Assembly: GCA_001630475.1 (NCBI GenBank)
Contig: KV419397.1
Span: forward strand, 317,758 to 381,757
Source: Sistotremastrum niveocremeum HHB9708
Lineage: Eukaryota > Basidiomycota > Agaricomycetes > Sistotremastrales > Sistotremastraceae
Direction of reading: 5' to 3'
Length of the DNA stretch: 64,000 nt
The notes under the pieces: generated by a model
Databases searched by the model: none
The model's input: the letters and a program-made list of their open reading frames with translations, nothing else
What the model was told of the DNA's origin: nothing
Position numbers and translations under genes: made by a program
Shown here: piece by piece, positions 48,460 to 59,318 of the stretch
How the letters are laid out: every line of letters starts with the position of its first letter
Position numbering within the stretch: the stretch's first letter is position 1

Positions 48460-50752
48460 TTATTGGGACTGCTGGGATAGTAGGTTGAGCAGACTTTCGG
48501 AACGCGGGGTAAATATGCATTGGAAAGGTTTTGGATGTCTAAGTGTATATAGATGAGCACATACGATATTAAGATAGAGAAATGCAAGAACCCAATTAAG
48601 CCCCCCCCATACTCTGTATCCGGTGGGATTGGGTCACCGGCGTCGTCTAGTGGCGACGAAATATCGAATACAGCCAATATAGTCGCTACGCTTATATAAA
48701 TCGACTTCATCGCGAAATGACGTCCCGGACATATACTGACGTCAATTAGATTTACGAAATCGAATGATCTATTGCTACTATACCGTCGCCCGAACCCAAA
48801 AACGAAGTCTTCGGGATTTTGTATTTCACGTTTTAGTCTTATTTGGCCATCTTTATTTTCGATGAAGCGATCCGGATTATACTCTGATGGTTGCGGGTAG
48901 TATGCGGAGTCCATAGACATGTTCCTGTTCAGAATTTATGAAGTGGTGATGTGTGAGCAGGGTTTCATTACCATATGTTTGCTATAACCATGGTCCCAGC
49001 AGGCATGAACATGCCATCGTATTCGTCGTCTTGAGTTAGACTATGAGTCAGGCCTGATACACCCAGGAATGCATCAGCAGCGCTTAAGTGAACAATCGAA
49101 CTTTCATATCGCACCTGACGGTACTGCCGGTCTCCACCTCAGCGTCTCTCTGACTATTGCTTGTATATACGGGAGAGATTCGACATCTTCCATATTTGGG
49201 AGTCTCTCGCCCTGTGTCAAAGCATCAATATGTTCTTGAGCTTTCTTTTGCACTCTCCGAGCTAGTGTCATTGCGAGGAAGAAAGAGTCGACAGTGGAAG
49301 CGGTCTAAATTTGCAGTCAATGAGCTGGAGAAAATATTTCCTGTCATGTTTCATGCATACGGTATCAGCCCCGGCTGACAACGTGTTCAGTGTGATGGAT
49401 CGAGCGATCATGCAATTTCTTGTTTTCTCACCTGTTAAAGCAGATGCGGTCATTCTGCTTATATATTTTTCATTCATCACAGTCCCATCAGGTTGCAGAT
49501 GTGCTTGAATTATTGAAGAAACCATGGACGGACGGAATATTCCAGCCTTCTAAAGAAACGATCGCGTTCTGATAGTGAGCATCGGCCTCTCGTAGTACAA
49601 GTCTATATCTCACCACTTCCGCCTTGACCGTTTCGTATGGCCCTTGATTTATACTCTTTGTTGCTTCTTTCATTTCAGACATGGCTTTGTTCAGCGTCCT
49701 TCCCAATATCCACCCCGGAAATATGGATACTGCAACGACATACCTGAGAAATAACATTCTCTGAAGGATGATTAGCTAGTAGGACACTCACATGAAGGGA
49801 AGATGTCGACTGGATGCGTGCCAATCGGAGGACTGGCGGCAAGCCCGCGCATGACATCGTTCAGTCGCTTTAACCACGTCAGATTTGTCGGGGAGACTAA
49901 GAATTAGAAGTGGTTGATCAGAGGGATGGGAGACCGCACGTAGAAGAGGTCAACCTTCTTCCCCAAACATCAGGTCAACGATGCTCGCGGTAGCAGCTCT
50001 GAGAACAATGTGTTGGGTAGGCCCACATTCTAAACCATAAATCGACCCACAGGCGTGAATTGTGCAGGAATCCGGATGGATTGTCCAAAAGCCAGCGTGC
50101 GAGTAACCGTGCATTCTTTGTTAGTAGTTCATTGTAGGATCTCACGGGACCAGCTCCGAAATATTGACTCATCAGCTTTCGCTGAGTGACGACAGATTCG
50201 CCGTAAGGAGAGGCAAATAGCAGTCCATCGAAACCTCCGCTATGATTCATTCGAGTTGGCATTGAGAATACTTGGCCAGGGGAAACCAAACGTGATACCC
50301 ACTACTTAGTGGTCAAGATTCTTGTCGGTCTGGAAGAGTAGATGGCCCCTTTCTTGTTTAGCAATTGAGATGCGACTTCGTAATTGTTCAAAATCACAGC
50401 TTTTTTTCCCATTAGCGAAATCTCCACGACAGGGCCTGCAAGGCACTTTGCTCAAAGAGGAACCGAATGTTGTTCGAGAAGAATTCTCCCAACCGTATGA
50501 AGCCCACTCAGACATCTTCAGCCATGCTGCGAGACGAGGCAGTTGTAGTGAATTGCCGAAAAAGAGGACGCCCTTAGGGCCAGGAGGCGCACGCAGACCC
50601 CTCGGATTGGACGAGAAGAGTACAATAAAATGTCGAATGATCCCAACCAAAAAGCAAAGGCCAAAGCTCCCCAGAAAGAGCGTCGTTGAGCCAGAGGACA
50701 AAATGCCGCGGCTATCAATGGCGGACTTTCCCAGATTCGATGTGAAATTCAT
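48460..50752 (-). CDS. Cytochrome P450 monooxygenase, copy 2
   Basis: A second P450 of the same family, in the same direction as copy 1 and about 1 kb from it. It has the anchor LFLGSFGLCFLVGII, the hinge LRAPPGPKGVLFFGNSLQLP, the block GLAASPPIGTHPVDIFPS, the GADTV I-helix start joined to STVDSFFLAMTLA, RETLRWRP, YNPDRFIENKDG, and the heme loop FGFGRR-ICPGRHFAMKS after splicing at about 48735-48790. The C-terminus FQCIFTPRSESLLNLL matches copy 1. The start MNFTSNLGKS aligns with the copy 1 start. An in-frame ATG 11 codons upstream (50785) is possible. Exon order is the same as in copy 1, which supports tandem duplication. Confidence 0.87.
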
Positions 50753-51133
50753 GCTTGATGTTGGAAGAGGATACGCGATTTTCATCCTGGCTGCCTTCGT
50801 ATTTATAGCTGATCACCCCACCGATGGGGACTCGGAGAGAGTTACACGGCACGCAGTATCCAATGGTTCGGGGTTGTTCATCCAATTGCAGCTTAGTTCG
50901 GAGGTTGATCTGATGAAGACTGTCCGATCGCACCGATCGCCCGAAGAGAAAGGCTCCGTAAATGCCCTGGCTCGGAGCGGGATTCGTTATGTCATAGTAA
51001 TCTATAACATCAGTGATGAGGTTTCGGCCTTGCAACCTAGTATGGCATTAGATCAACAGAATTGGAGTAAGTTCGCCGCCGTAACGGTATGTTTCATGTA
51101 GAAGTCCGTAGGGCAAAATCCTTGTTTAGGATA

Positions 51134-52390
51134 AGGGCCTGGCCAGCAGCGTTTCTCAGCGTTTCTCAGGCTCGTTTCTCAGTCACGTTTCTCATGGCGT
51201 GACATTATGTAATATAGCCGAGTAGTCCGAAGACTCCGAACCTCCAGTCTGCGTCGCTTTGTCGCTGCATAACATGCTGCGAAAACTCTCTCCATCTGAC
51301 GAAACCGATGAAACGACGACTCAGCGGTTTTACAAATTGTGTCTACTACCCTGTCCTCCGCGATGGCCTTGTTTGAAGATAGAGTCCTCAAGTCATAGCG
51401 GCACCCTTGTCTTGAACCGGCTTCACGGGCTCCCCACTGGGCAGGCAACCGGATTTGGGCCGTTCTTGGATGCGGAAGGAGGTCACTGGGGCTAGATGAG
51501 AGGTTGGGTGTGGGAGGGATGGATCACACAGAGTACATGCTTGGATTGGGGGCGCGATGTCGGTTTTCTCTCCCCTGCTGTCCCTGGCCTTTCTACTCAC
51601 GAGCATGAAACCAATGTTTCTGTTGAGCCAGTTCGCGGTCAAACCAGTCATACATTCACGAATATAGATAGATAGATATACATGAAGCGATGGAATAGCC
51701 AACGGGGGCGGATGCGAGCTCAATGCCTCGACCCGAACATGCGCCAGCAGAATGTGACCAAGTGTGACTCGATCGTGACAGTTTGTGACTCAGAAACTGA
51801 AAATTTCAGTTTCTCAGCGTTTCTCAGATTTGGCGCTGAGAAACGCGCCTGAGAAACGCTGCTGGCAGTGATGTGCCGTACGCCGTACATACGCTTCGTA
51901 CGCGTTGACATTCGGAGTACGTACGCCGTATGTACGCCGTCCTTACCGTATTGGGTTCGTACTGATCACGTGCCGACCTTTTCCGTGCAACATCAGTCCA
52001 AGGGCATTGACCGATCCTCTGCCATGTTAAAAATGTTGAAAAAAAAGTCTAATACTCTAATTGTTATTAAGTCTCATTAAGTTAGTCTCCAAAAACGGTT
52101 TTCTATATAACAACCCATGATAAAACAGATGAAGAGTGACTTCTCGGACATTACCGAATCGTCGGCTGAGTCCGAAAGTCTCCGGCGATTTTGGCTTTGA
52201 ACGTGATTATGTCAGCCTTTTCCCATCTGCGAAACGGTAGTCTTGCCGAGATGCCGCCATCCGTACATACGACTTTCACGTGATCTATATACACGTACGT
52301 TCGTCTCGTACGCGTACATACAGGGAAATCCGTACGTACGGATCTGCTTCGTACTGCGTACGGCACATCACTGGCTGCTGGCCAGGCCCT
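51134..52390. mobile_element. Non-autonomous terminal-inverted-repeat DNA element A, interrupted by element B
   Basis: The left end begins AGGGCCTGGCCAGCAGC at 51134. The right end reads inward from CCAGGCCCT at 52382-52390 and, once element B and one target copy are ignored, continues at 51865 back through CTGAGAAACGCTGCTGG. The restored arms match perfectly for 26 bp. Without element B the element is about 741 bp. Subterminal copies of the decamer CGTTTCTCAG occur at 51150-51159, 51160-51169 and 51173-51182, with inverted copies near the other end. A 23-bp palindrome lies at 51792-51814 (AGAAACTGAAA arms). No transposase was seen. I could not find a convincing target duplication outside it, so its superfamily is open. 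Confidence 0.8.
51866..52373. mobile_element. hAT-like MITE (element B) inserted in element A
   Basis: A 508-bp element with 18-bp perfect terminal inverted repeats, CAGTGATGTGCCGTACGC at the left end and its complement at 52356-52373. It is flanked by the 8-bp direct repeat GCTGCTGG (51858-51865 and 52374-52381). An 8-bp target duplication and CAGNG-type ends are typical of the hAT superfamily. Both subterminal regions are full of CGTAC/GTACG motifs. No coding frame of note is present, so it depends on a transposase elsewhere. The duplicated octamer is part of element A's end, so B arrived after A. Confidence 0.88.
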
Positions 52391-53359
52391 AAAGTCGAGC
52401 CAGTCAAAGGCATAGATATATCGATAATTATATATAAACGACGTCCATGATAGCCTATAATAGTTCCTCTGAATAGACTGGAAGACAGGGAGTTTCAAAG
52501 AGCAGTACTAGTTTGGTGGTCCACGCAAATTGATTATCTCGACATCCAAGATTGCTTCCGCCACTTCAGATTGAATAAATCGCACGTGAAAATTCATCGT
52601 CGGAAGCCTAGCCGAAATCTCCGAATCTCATCCACGAATATGTGGATCAGAGGTTTGAGTCTTTTAGCTTCTAGCAAACAAGCAAGTTCTTCGCCGTGTA
52701 GCTGTAAACTATATCCGTGATCGTCGTCGGCAAAGAAGATGGTACGCCCAAAAAGAACAGGCCTGACCCCCGAGTTGACTGATCATGAGCCTGTCCGCCG
52801 GGTGCCAGCCAGTGGGTCAGTGGACGACGCAGTAAGGCACCAGAGTTCGTCTATGGCAGAATTCAAGCCACTTTTAGGCTAAGCAGAGAGTAACAAGAGT
52901 TCGAGCCGTGAGGGGCTAAATTAAAACAGAGCCATGAATGGTTTGGCGGTACATCATCGTCACCGTGCAAACACCATGGGGTTGAGTCAACCATATGACT
53001 TCTACGACGAGGGAAAGCCAGGCTTGCGAATAGTCGCTACTAATAGGTGTGCGACGTGTGCCCCATGCCGGAATTTAAACTTTGATCCCGCTTGCCGCCA
53101 CCAGGATCAGTTAAACGGCCGCTGGGTCTGAGGTAAAAGTTACAGTACCTGATAGAGATGTCATCCATCGTGCATCCGAGAGATAGGACTCGCTCGTGTC
53201 AGCACAGCGAGCTGCAGTGCAACGGACATCAAAAGCAAGAAAGCTCCGGTAACAACCCCCGGCATTCACCGAAAGCCCCGCCATCCCCTCAGACCATAAG
53301 CGCATAAGCTTTTCTTTCCAATTTCATTACACCCTGCCTTTCCATTCTGCCTATCCACG
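52391..53359. other. Intergenic region upstream of calcineurin A
   Basis: About 970 bp with no recognisable gene, RNA or repeat. The last few hundred bases form the promoter of the calcineurin gene. A pyrimidine-rich stretch with TTTCTTTCCAATTTC lies close to the start codon, as is common in fungal promoters. Confidence 0.4.
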
Positions 53360-55727
53360 ATGAGCTCCAGAGCTCAACAAATTGAAAAGGCTGTATCGCA
53401 GATCAAGACGAAGGGACCCGTACCGACGATAGATTTTTCCCAACATCAGTTAGACGACGGCGTTGTAGTGAGCACACAAGAGCGCGTTGTCAAGGATGTA
53501 GGTTATCCGTTGCATATTATCGATGTCAGTTCCTAATTTATTGTGGAACGGCAGGTTCAAGCACCGGCAATGTCAATACCTACGGACGCACAATTCTTCT
53601 CGTCAACGGACAGGACGAAGCCTGATATCGCGTTCCTGAAAAATCACTTCTATCGAGAAGGTCGGGTTACAGAAGAGCAAGCGCTGTACATCCTTCAGAA
53701 AGGCACGGAGTTGCTGAAGAAGGAGCCCAATCTCCTCGAGGTCGACGCACCGATCACAGGTACTGCATCCATCTTCATTGACTGCACGTGCTCCACCTGA
53801 TCTTTTCATAGTATGTGGAGATATCCACGGCCAATATGTATGTTCAATCCTCTCTGTTGCTTATGCCTTCTGATCAGAATGACTTCCAAGTATGATCTCA
53901 TGAAACTGTTCGAAGTTGGAGGAAGTCCGGCAGACACGCGTTATCTTTTTCTGGGAGATTATGTGGATCGAGGTTATTTCAGCATTGAGGTTCGTTGTGT
54001 ACCGCTTCGATGTGGCGGACATGCGTTAAAACGTGCTCCGCAGTGTGTCCTTTATCTCTGGTCCCTGAAAATCTGGTATCCGGATACCTTGTTCCTCCTT
54101 CGAGGAAATCACGAATGTCGTCATTTAACCGATTACTTCACATTCAAACTTGAATGTACGTGCAGTCTCCCCTTCCAATGTCACAACGTTGTAACTTTTG
54201 AGGCTAGGCAAACATAAATATTCCGAGCGCATATACGATGCTTGCATGGAGTCTTTCTGTGCGCTACCTTTGGCCGCGATTATGAATAAGCAATTCCTCT
54301 GCATTCACGGCGGTCTCTCACCCGAGCTCAATACTCTTGATGATTTACGAAATGTTAGTTCCCTGTCCAAACGGAAGCTTATATGTTCTTACGGTTTCGT
54401 AGATTGATCGATTCCGTGAGCCACCTACTCAAGGTCTGATGTGTGATATCTTGTGGGCCGATCCGATCGAAGACTTCGGGCAAGAGAAGACATCAGATAG
54501 CTTTGTTCACAATCATGTACGAGGCTGTTCGTTCTTCTTCACGTGCGTTGGCAGCTCTACTCCTCTTAGCCTGATTCTAACGGCTAATATGCCCTCTCAG
54601 TTATCAAGCCGCATGCGCCTTTCTGGAGCGAAATAACCTTCTCTCGATCATCCGAGCTCACGAGGCACAAGACGCTGGTTACAGGATGTATCGGAAGACC
54701 AAAACGACTGGTTTCCCTTCTGTCATGACAATCTTCTCGGCACCAAATTACCTCGATGTTTATAATAACAAAGCGGCTGTACTCAAGTACGAAAGCAATG
54801 TTATGAACATCCGTCAGTTCAACTGTACCCCACATCCGTATTGGCTGCCAAATTTCATGGATGTCTTCACATGGAGTCTGCCATTCGTCGGCGAAAAGAG
54901 TAAGCCCTTCTTTCGGGCCTTCTTTTACTTCATTGCTAACTGAGGGCTCAGTCACGGACATGCTCGTCGCCGTTCTTAATTGCTGTACAAAGGAGGAACT
55001 CGACGAGTCATCGGATGAAGAAGAAGTACTGCCTCCGACCCCGGCTAGCCTTCAAGATCAGGCAGAGCGTAGAAAAGTTATCAAGAATAAAATCATGGCT
55101 GTTGGCCGCTTGTCCCGAGTATTTGCACTTCTTCGGTATGTGATTCATAATAGCAATAGTTTCTTAAGCTGATTTGATCACAGCGAGGAATCGGAGCGCG
55201 TATCAGAACTGAAGAATGTTTCAGGATCCAATCGCCTCCCCTTCGGTACCCTCGCTCTTGGTGCCGAAGGCATCAAAGATGCCATCACGAGTTTCGACGA
55301 GGCCAGGAAGGTTGACATCGAAAACGAGAGATTACCTCCAGAACTGGTGGATCCTGAACCGTTTTTATCCAATGCTAGCAGTCCGGTTGACGAGGTGTCC
55401 CCTCTGATGAACGGCTATCCCAAGAGCCCTTCTCCTACCGCTTCTCCAACATCTGTCCCAACCTCTCCTATTTCTCCCAGCTCTCCTTCGTCACCCTTCG
55501 TACGCGGTCATTCCAGGAACCAAAGTCTAGGTACTACCATGACCAGTCCTAGCACAAGAAGGAGAAGCATAGAGAGTACCATCAGTCTTATCAAAGAGGC
55601 TGTTGACGGAAAGCCTCAAGAGGGTTCAGCATTAGAATCTCTTGCCGATCAACTGACAAGTCCTACCCGGTCAAGTGCCCCCTCAACACCGTTTTCAGGT
55701 AATGGTGTTGGCTCTTCGAAAGGATAA
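53360..55727 (+). CDS. CNA1: Calcineurin catalytic subunit A (Ser/Thr phosphatase PP2B)
   Basis: Calcineurin A dephosphorylates targets such as Crz1 in response to Ca2+/calmodulin. The PPP-family metal and catalytic motifs are complete: GDIHGQYYDLMKLF (spliced), [12 protein letters not shown] and [15 protein letters not shown]. Further blocks are [20 protein letters not shown] and [15 protein letters not shown]. The calcineurin B-binding helix follows, with [16 protein letters not shown]. The calmodulin site is [20 protein letters not shown], and the autoinhibitory element includes [15 protein letters not shown]. The C-terminus is a long Ser/Pro/Thr-rich tail with repeated SP and TSP motifs, as in other basidiomycetes. 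The start is [16 protein letters not shown]. About eleven introns are present. The enzyme is complete. Confidence 0.94.
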
Positions 55728-56041
55728 TTTACTCTTTAGTTTGCGATATGTGGTTGAGAGGACATTTTGTTCGTCAAGGTTCTGTTGCTTCGTTCTTGCG
55801 CACTCTCTGTACGATTTGTATTATTATATGCAGCAATACAATACCCTTGTCTTGTGCGAGGTCACAATACGCCTTGCGACATGCTACGGGATCGAAAATT
55901 TTGAAGTGGCTTCCGGAAGCCGAAAGTTCCGTGCACTTTTCCTCTCGCTTTTTCAAGTTCTTGTCAGGCAGTTCGAGGTCACTCGTCAAGAGACCTACGA
56001 GTGGATTGTTCGATAAAGTCAACTCTTCTCGAAAAACCGAA

Positions 56042-58559
56042 ATGGTTACATCTATTGGAGCCGACTCGGTCAAAGTCTATACCGTTAATGGGGCCGCCTC
56101 TGGGAGTGCTTCGTCCCTGCCAGACTGGCTCACAAGAAAACGAGCAGCCCGTGGGAAAGGCAAGCGAGCAGTACGGGAGCAGGTGGAAGGTAGCATCGAT
56201 CTGATTCAGCATTTCGAATTTCCGGAGGCCAGTAATCGAATACGGACGACCAGGGATGGTCGATTCGCAGTCGCGACGGGGGTGTACAAGCCACAAATGA
56301 GGGTGTACGATCTACATCAACTCACCATGAAGTTTGAGAGACATTCGGATGCTGAAAACGTGGATTTTGTCGTGAGTTATAGTCTCTCTGTCAATCTTTT
56401 CGTGGGCATTGATCTGATACTAGTGTCTCGAAAGATTTTGTCCGACGACTGGACGAAGACACTACATTTACAAAACGATAGGACTATAGAGGTGCATAAC
56501 CAATCGGGATTTCTGTACCGCACACGTATCCCTCGATTCGGCCGTGCGCTCGCATATCACTTCCCCTCATGCGACGCTCTCGTCTCCGCATCCGGATCTG
56601 AAGTCTACCGATTAAATCTCGATCAAGGTCGTTTTATGAACTCTCTACAGCTGCAGTCAGACGGCGAAGCAGAAATCGAGGGCGTCAACGCCATTGATAT
56701 CAATCCTGCGCACCAACTTTTTACCTTCGGGCTCAGTGGAACTGGAACAGCCCAATTCTGGGATCCCAGATCCCGTACGCGCGTTGGTGTATTACAACTT
56801 CCATCGTCACAGCTCCTGCCGCCCATGCCTACGGCCGGGACTGATAATGCGTTTTCTATCACGTCTCTGGCTTCCAGAAGTGATGGATTGTCTCTCGCCG
56901 TCGGCACGTCGACTGGACATACTCTGCTCTATGATCTCCGTTCAATGGCACCTTTTGCCACAAAGGACCAGGGATATGGGTTGCCAGTTCATTGTCTTAC
57001 TTGGATAGAGGGTGGCAGTCAAATGGCGGGAGATGGTTTGGTTGTGAGCGCCGACAAGAAGGTTGTCAAGATATGGGATCGCAATGACGTAGGTTCTCTC
57101 GAACATAAAATTGAATCTTGTCTCAGACTATGCTGCAGGCATCTTCCAACTTTGCCTCCGTCACACCCGCGACGGACGTCAATCACGTGCATCATGTCCC
57201 TGGGAGTGGCATGCTGATGCTCGCGAACGAGGGCATATCGATGACCAGTTACTACATCCCTCAACTGGGACCCGCACCCAAGTGGTGCAGCTTCCTGGAT
57301 AACATCACCGAAGAAATGGAAGATCAAACTGTACGCAACGTGTACGAAGACTTCAAGTTTATTGAGAAGTCTGAGTTATCTCGGTGCGTACTTGAATTAA
57401 TCAATTTGGGCGACGTCCTGAATCAATCCGTACAGCATGGGTCTGGATCATCTTATCGGAACACCTGCTTTGCGACCTTACATGCACGGTTACTTTATGC
57501 AACTCAAGTTGTATGATGCTGCGCGCATGATCACCAATCCCTTCGCCTATGAAGAGCATCGTGAAAAACTTGTCAAGGAGAAAATGGATAAACTCAGCGA
57601 GTCACGTATCCGAGCACGCAAAGACGGACCCAAGATCAACAAAGCACTCGCTGAGCGGATCAGGAGAGAAGAGGAACGAGAAGCGAAGAAAGCCGAGAGG
57701 AAGAAGGCTCGCCAATCCAACGGAGACGAAGACGTGGAGATGGACGCTGAAGAGACCCCCGCAAAGGAGAAGGCCAATCTGCTCAATGACTCTCGGTTCA
57801 AGGCGATGTTTGAGAATCCAGAGTTCCAAGTCGATGAGAGTTCCCGTGAATTCGGCCTTCTCAATCCGTCTACGGTGGCTTCGGTAAGTCGTGATGGTCT
57901 GTTGAGCATGCTATCGGGCTCAAATATAAAACACAGAAACGGAAGACAGCCGTCGAGGAGGAAGACGAAGAAGCTTCTAGAGCCTCGTCGGAGGATATCT
58001 TGGGCGAGAAATCAGACTCGGAGTCGGACTCAGGGAGTGAAGACAGCAGTGATGCCGGAGGTAAGCTTTTGAACCTGGTGTCTATTTGTTTTACCAACCT
58101 TTCTTAGACCTCGATCAATACAACCCTCGAACTACGGCCAAAGCACCCCGCAAAGCATACACGCCAATGCCTCCAGGGCGCAAAGCTCATCAACCCAAAA
58201 TGGTCTCTTTGCGAGCCGATACGGCAGGCGGAGGCTCTGGGTCACGACGAGGTGGTAAAGACGCATCATTCGGGGAACGTCGACAATCCTTTGGGCGCAA
58301 GTCTGCTGGTCAGTCAAAGTCAGAAGTGTGGGAAGGTGCTATGGAAACTAGCTGGGTCCCGAGCTCCAATCAACAGGACGAAGAGGGCAGCGGACGGAGA
58401 CCAAGGCCGAAATCTAGAAACGGCGAGAAGTATGGCGGAACGATGGAAAAGGGTGGGAGAAATGACGATGATCAGGAAGAGAGCCTGCGGAAAGGGAGAA
58501 CGAAACGGAGAACAGGAGTCAGGAGTGGGAGTAAGAACGTTTTTCGACAGATGGGCTAA
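56042..58559 (+). CDS. ENP2: Ribosome biogenesis protein ENP2/NOL10 (WD repeats)
   Basis: Enp2/NOL10 is a nucleolar factor of the small-subunit processome needed for 18S rRNA maturation. I start at MVTSIGADSVKVYTVNGAAS, the usual Enp2 N-terminus. The open frame runs further upstream to 55748, but that part has no family similarity. The next blocks are SLPDWLTRKRA, FPEASNRIRTTRDGRFAVAT, GVYKPQMRVYDLHQLTMKFE and RTIEVHNQSGFLYRTRIPRF. WD blades continue to VVSADKKVVKIWDRND. The NUC153-type region includes LLNDSRFKAMFENPEFQVDE. The end reads EGAMETSWVPSS and RKGRTKRRTGVRSGSKN. Acidic and lysine-rich stretches lie between. Introns are few and short. Confidence 0.92.
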
Positions 58560-59318
58560 GGGCAAAGGTGGCCTTAGTATGGTACACTTATTTCCGAACA
58601 CTGCATATTTATTCGTACATCATCATCTCAAGCTGTCAATGTCAATGTCAGGCCTACTCGATAGTTATGGGGGTGCTCATTCCAGCAAGGCATTCGCCGA
58701 AAATGGCATGCCCGCCCAGCGCGCGCCGTCACTTCCGAATCCCTGGTCAACGTTATATATGTTTGTTGCATATGATGTCGACGAGACGCTGCGTCTGACA
58801 GGACTTCCACCTAACGAATTTTCAGTCAACGTGGCAGTCTCTTCGAGATAAGTTCACACCGTTTCTGAACTTTCTGTTGGGTGATCGATCGCGTTCCATA
58901 CACTGGGCACTTGACTGGGCACGCATTACTCGGAATGCATGGGCTTAGCATTGTGCTGCCTGATTGCTGTGGCACGATGGTAATGACAAATTGCTTCTGT
59001 GCTTCTAACTAAACTCCTGATAGAACCAACGTGCCACACTCAATGGGACAATATTAATGATATTCCATTCTATGCTCACCCTGGATGTCGAAAATGGTAT
59101 CTCATACACTTCTAGAAAGATAGACAATGTACGGTGAGTGGTCTCACGCACTACTTTGCGCATTACTCCTGAATATTGATGGCGTCGACCGCGCGCAGAC
59201 CTTCGTCCCTATAAAGAGTGGTTAATACTCCCCGAATTCACACGAGGATTCCTTATATATGGGGACCTGCTGTTCAGGCTTGAGACACAGACTCTCAACA
59301 ATCGTGCCAGAATCAGCC
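58560..59318. other. Intergenic region, ENP2 to dioxygenase
   Basis: About 760 bp containing the ENP2 3' end and the promoter of the heme dioxygenase. The hexamer TGTCAA with its partial copies (tgtcaatgtcaatgtcagg) occurs near 58635. No gene or RNA was recognised. Confidence 0.4.

Noticed and set aside
51126-51133. Possible 8-bp target duplication for element A
   Set aside because: The left flank ttaggata and the right flank aaagtcga do not match, and 2- or 3-bp duplications do not fit either.
52384-52397. CCCTAAA (TTTAGGG) next to element A, resembling a telomere unit
   Set aside because: Only one copy occurs. It arises from element A's end plus flanking A residues, not from a repeat array.
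55748-56041. Extended upstream part of the ENP2 open frame (98 codons)
   Set aside because: It has no ENP2 similarity, and MVTSIGADSVKVYTVNG is the normal family start. The upstream part overlaps the calcineurin 3' region.
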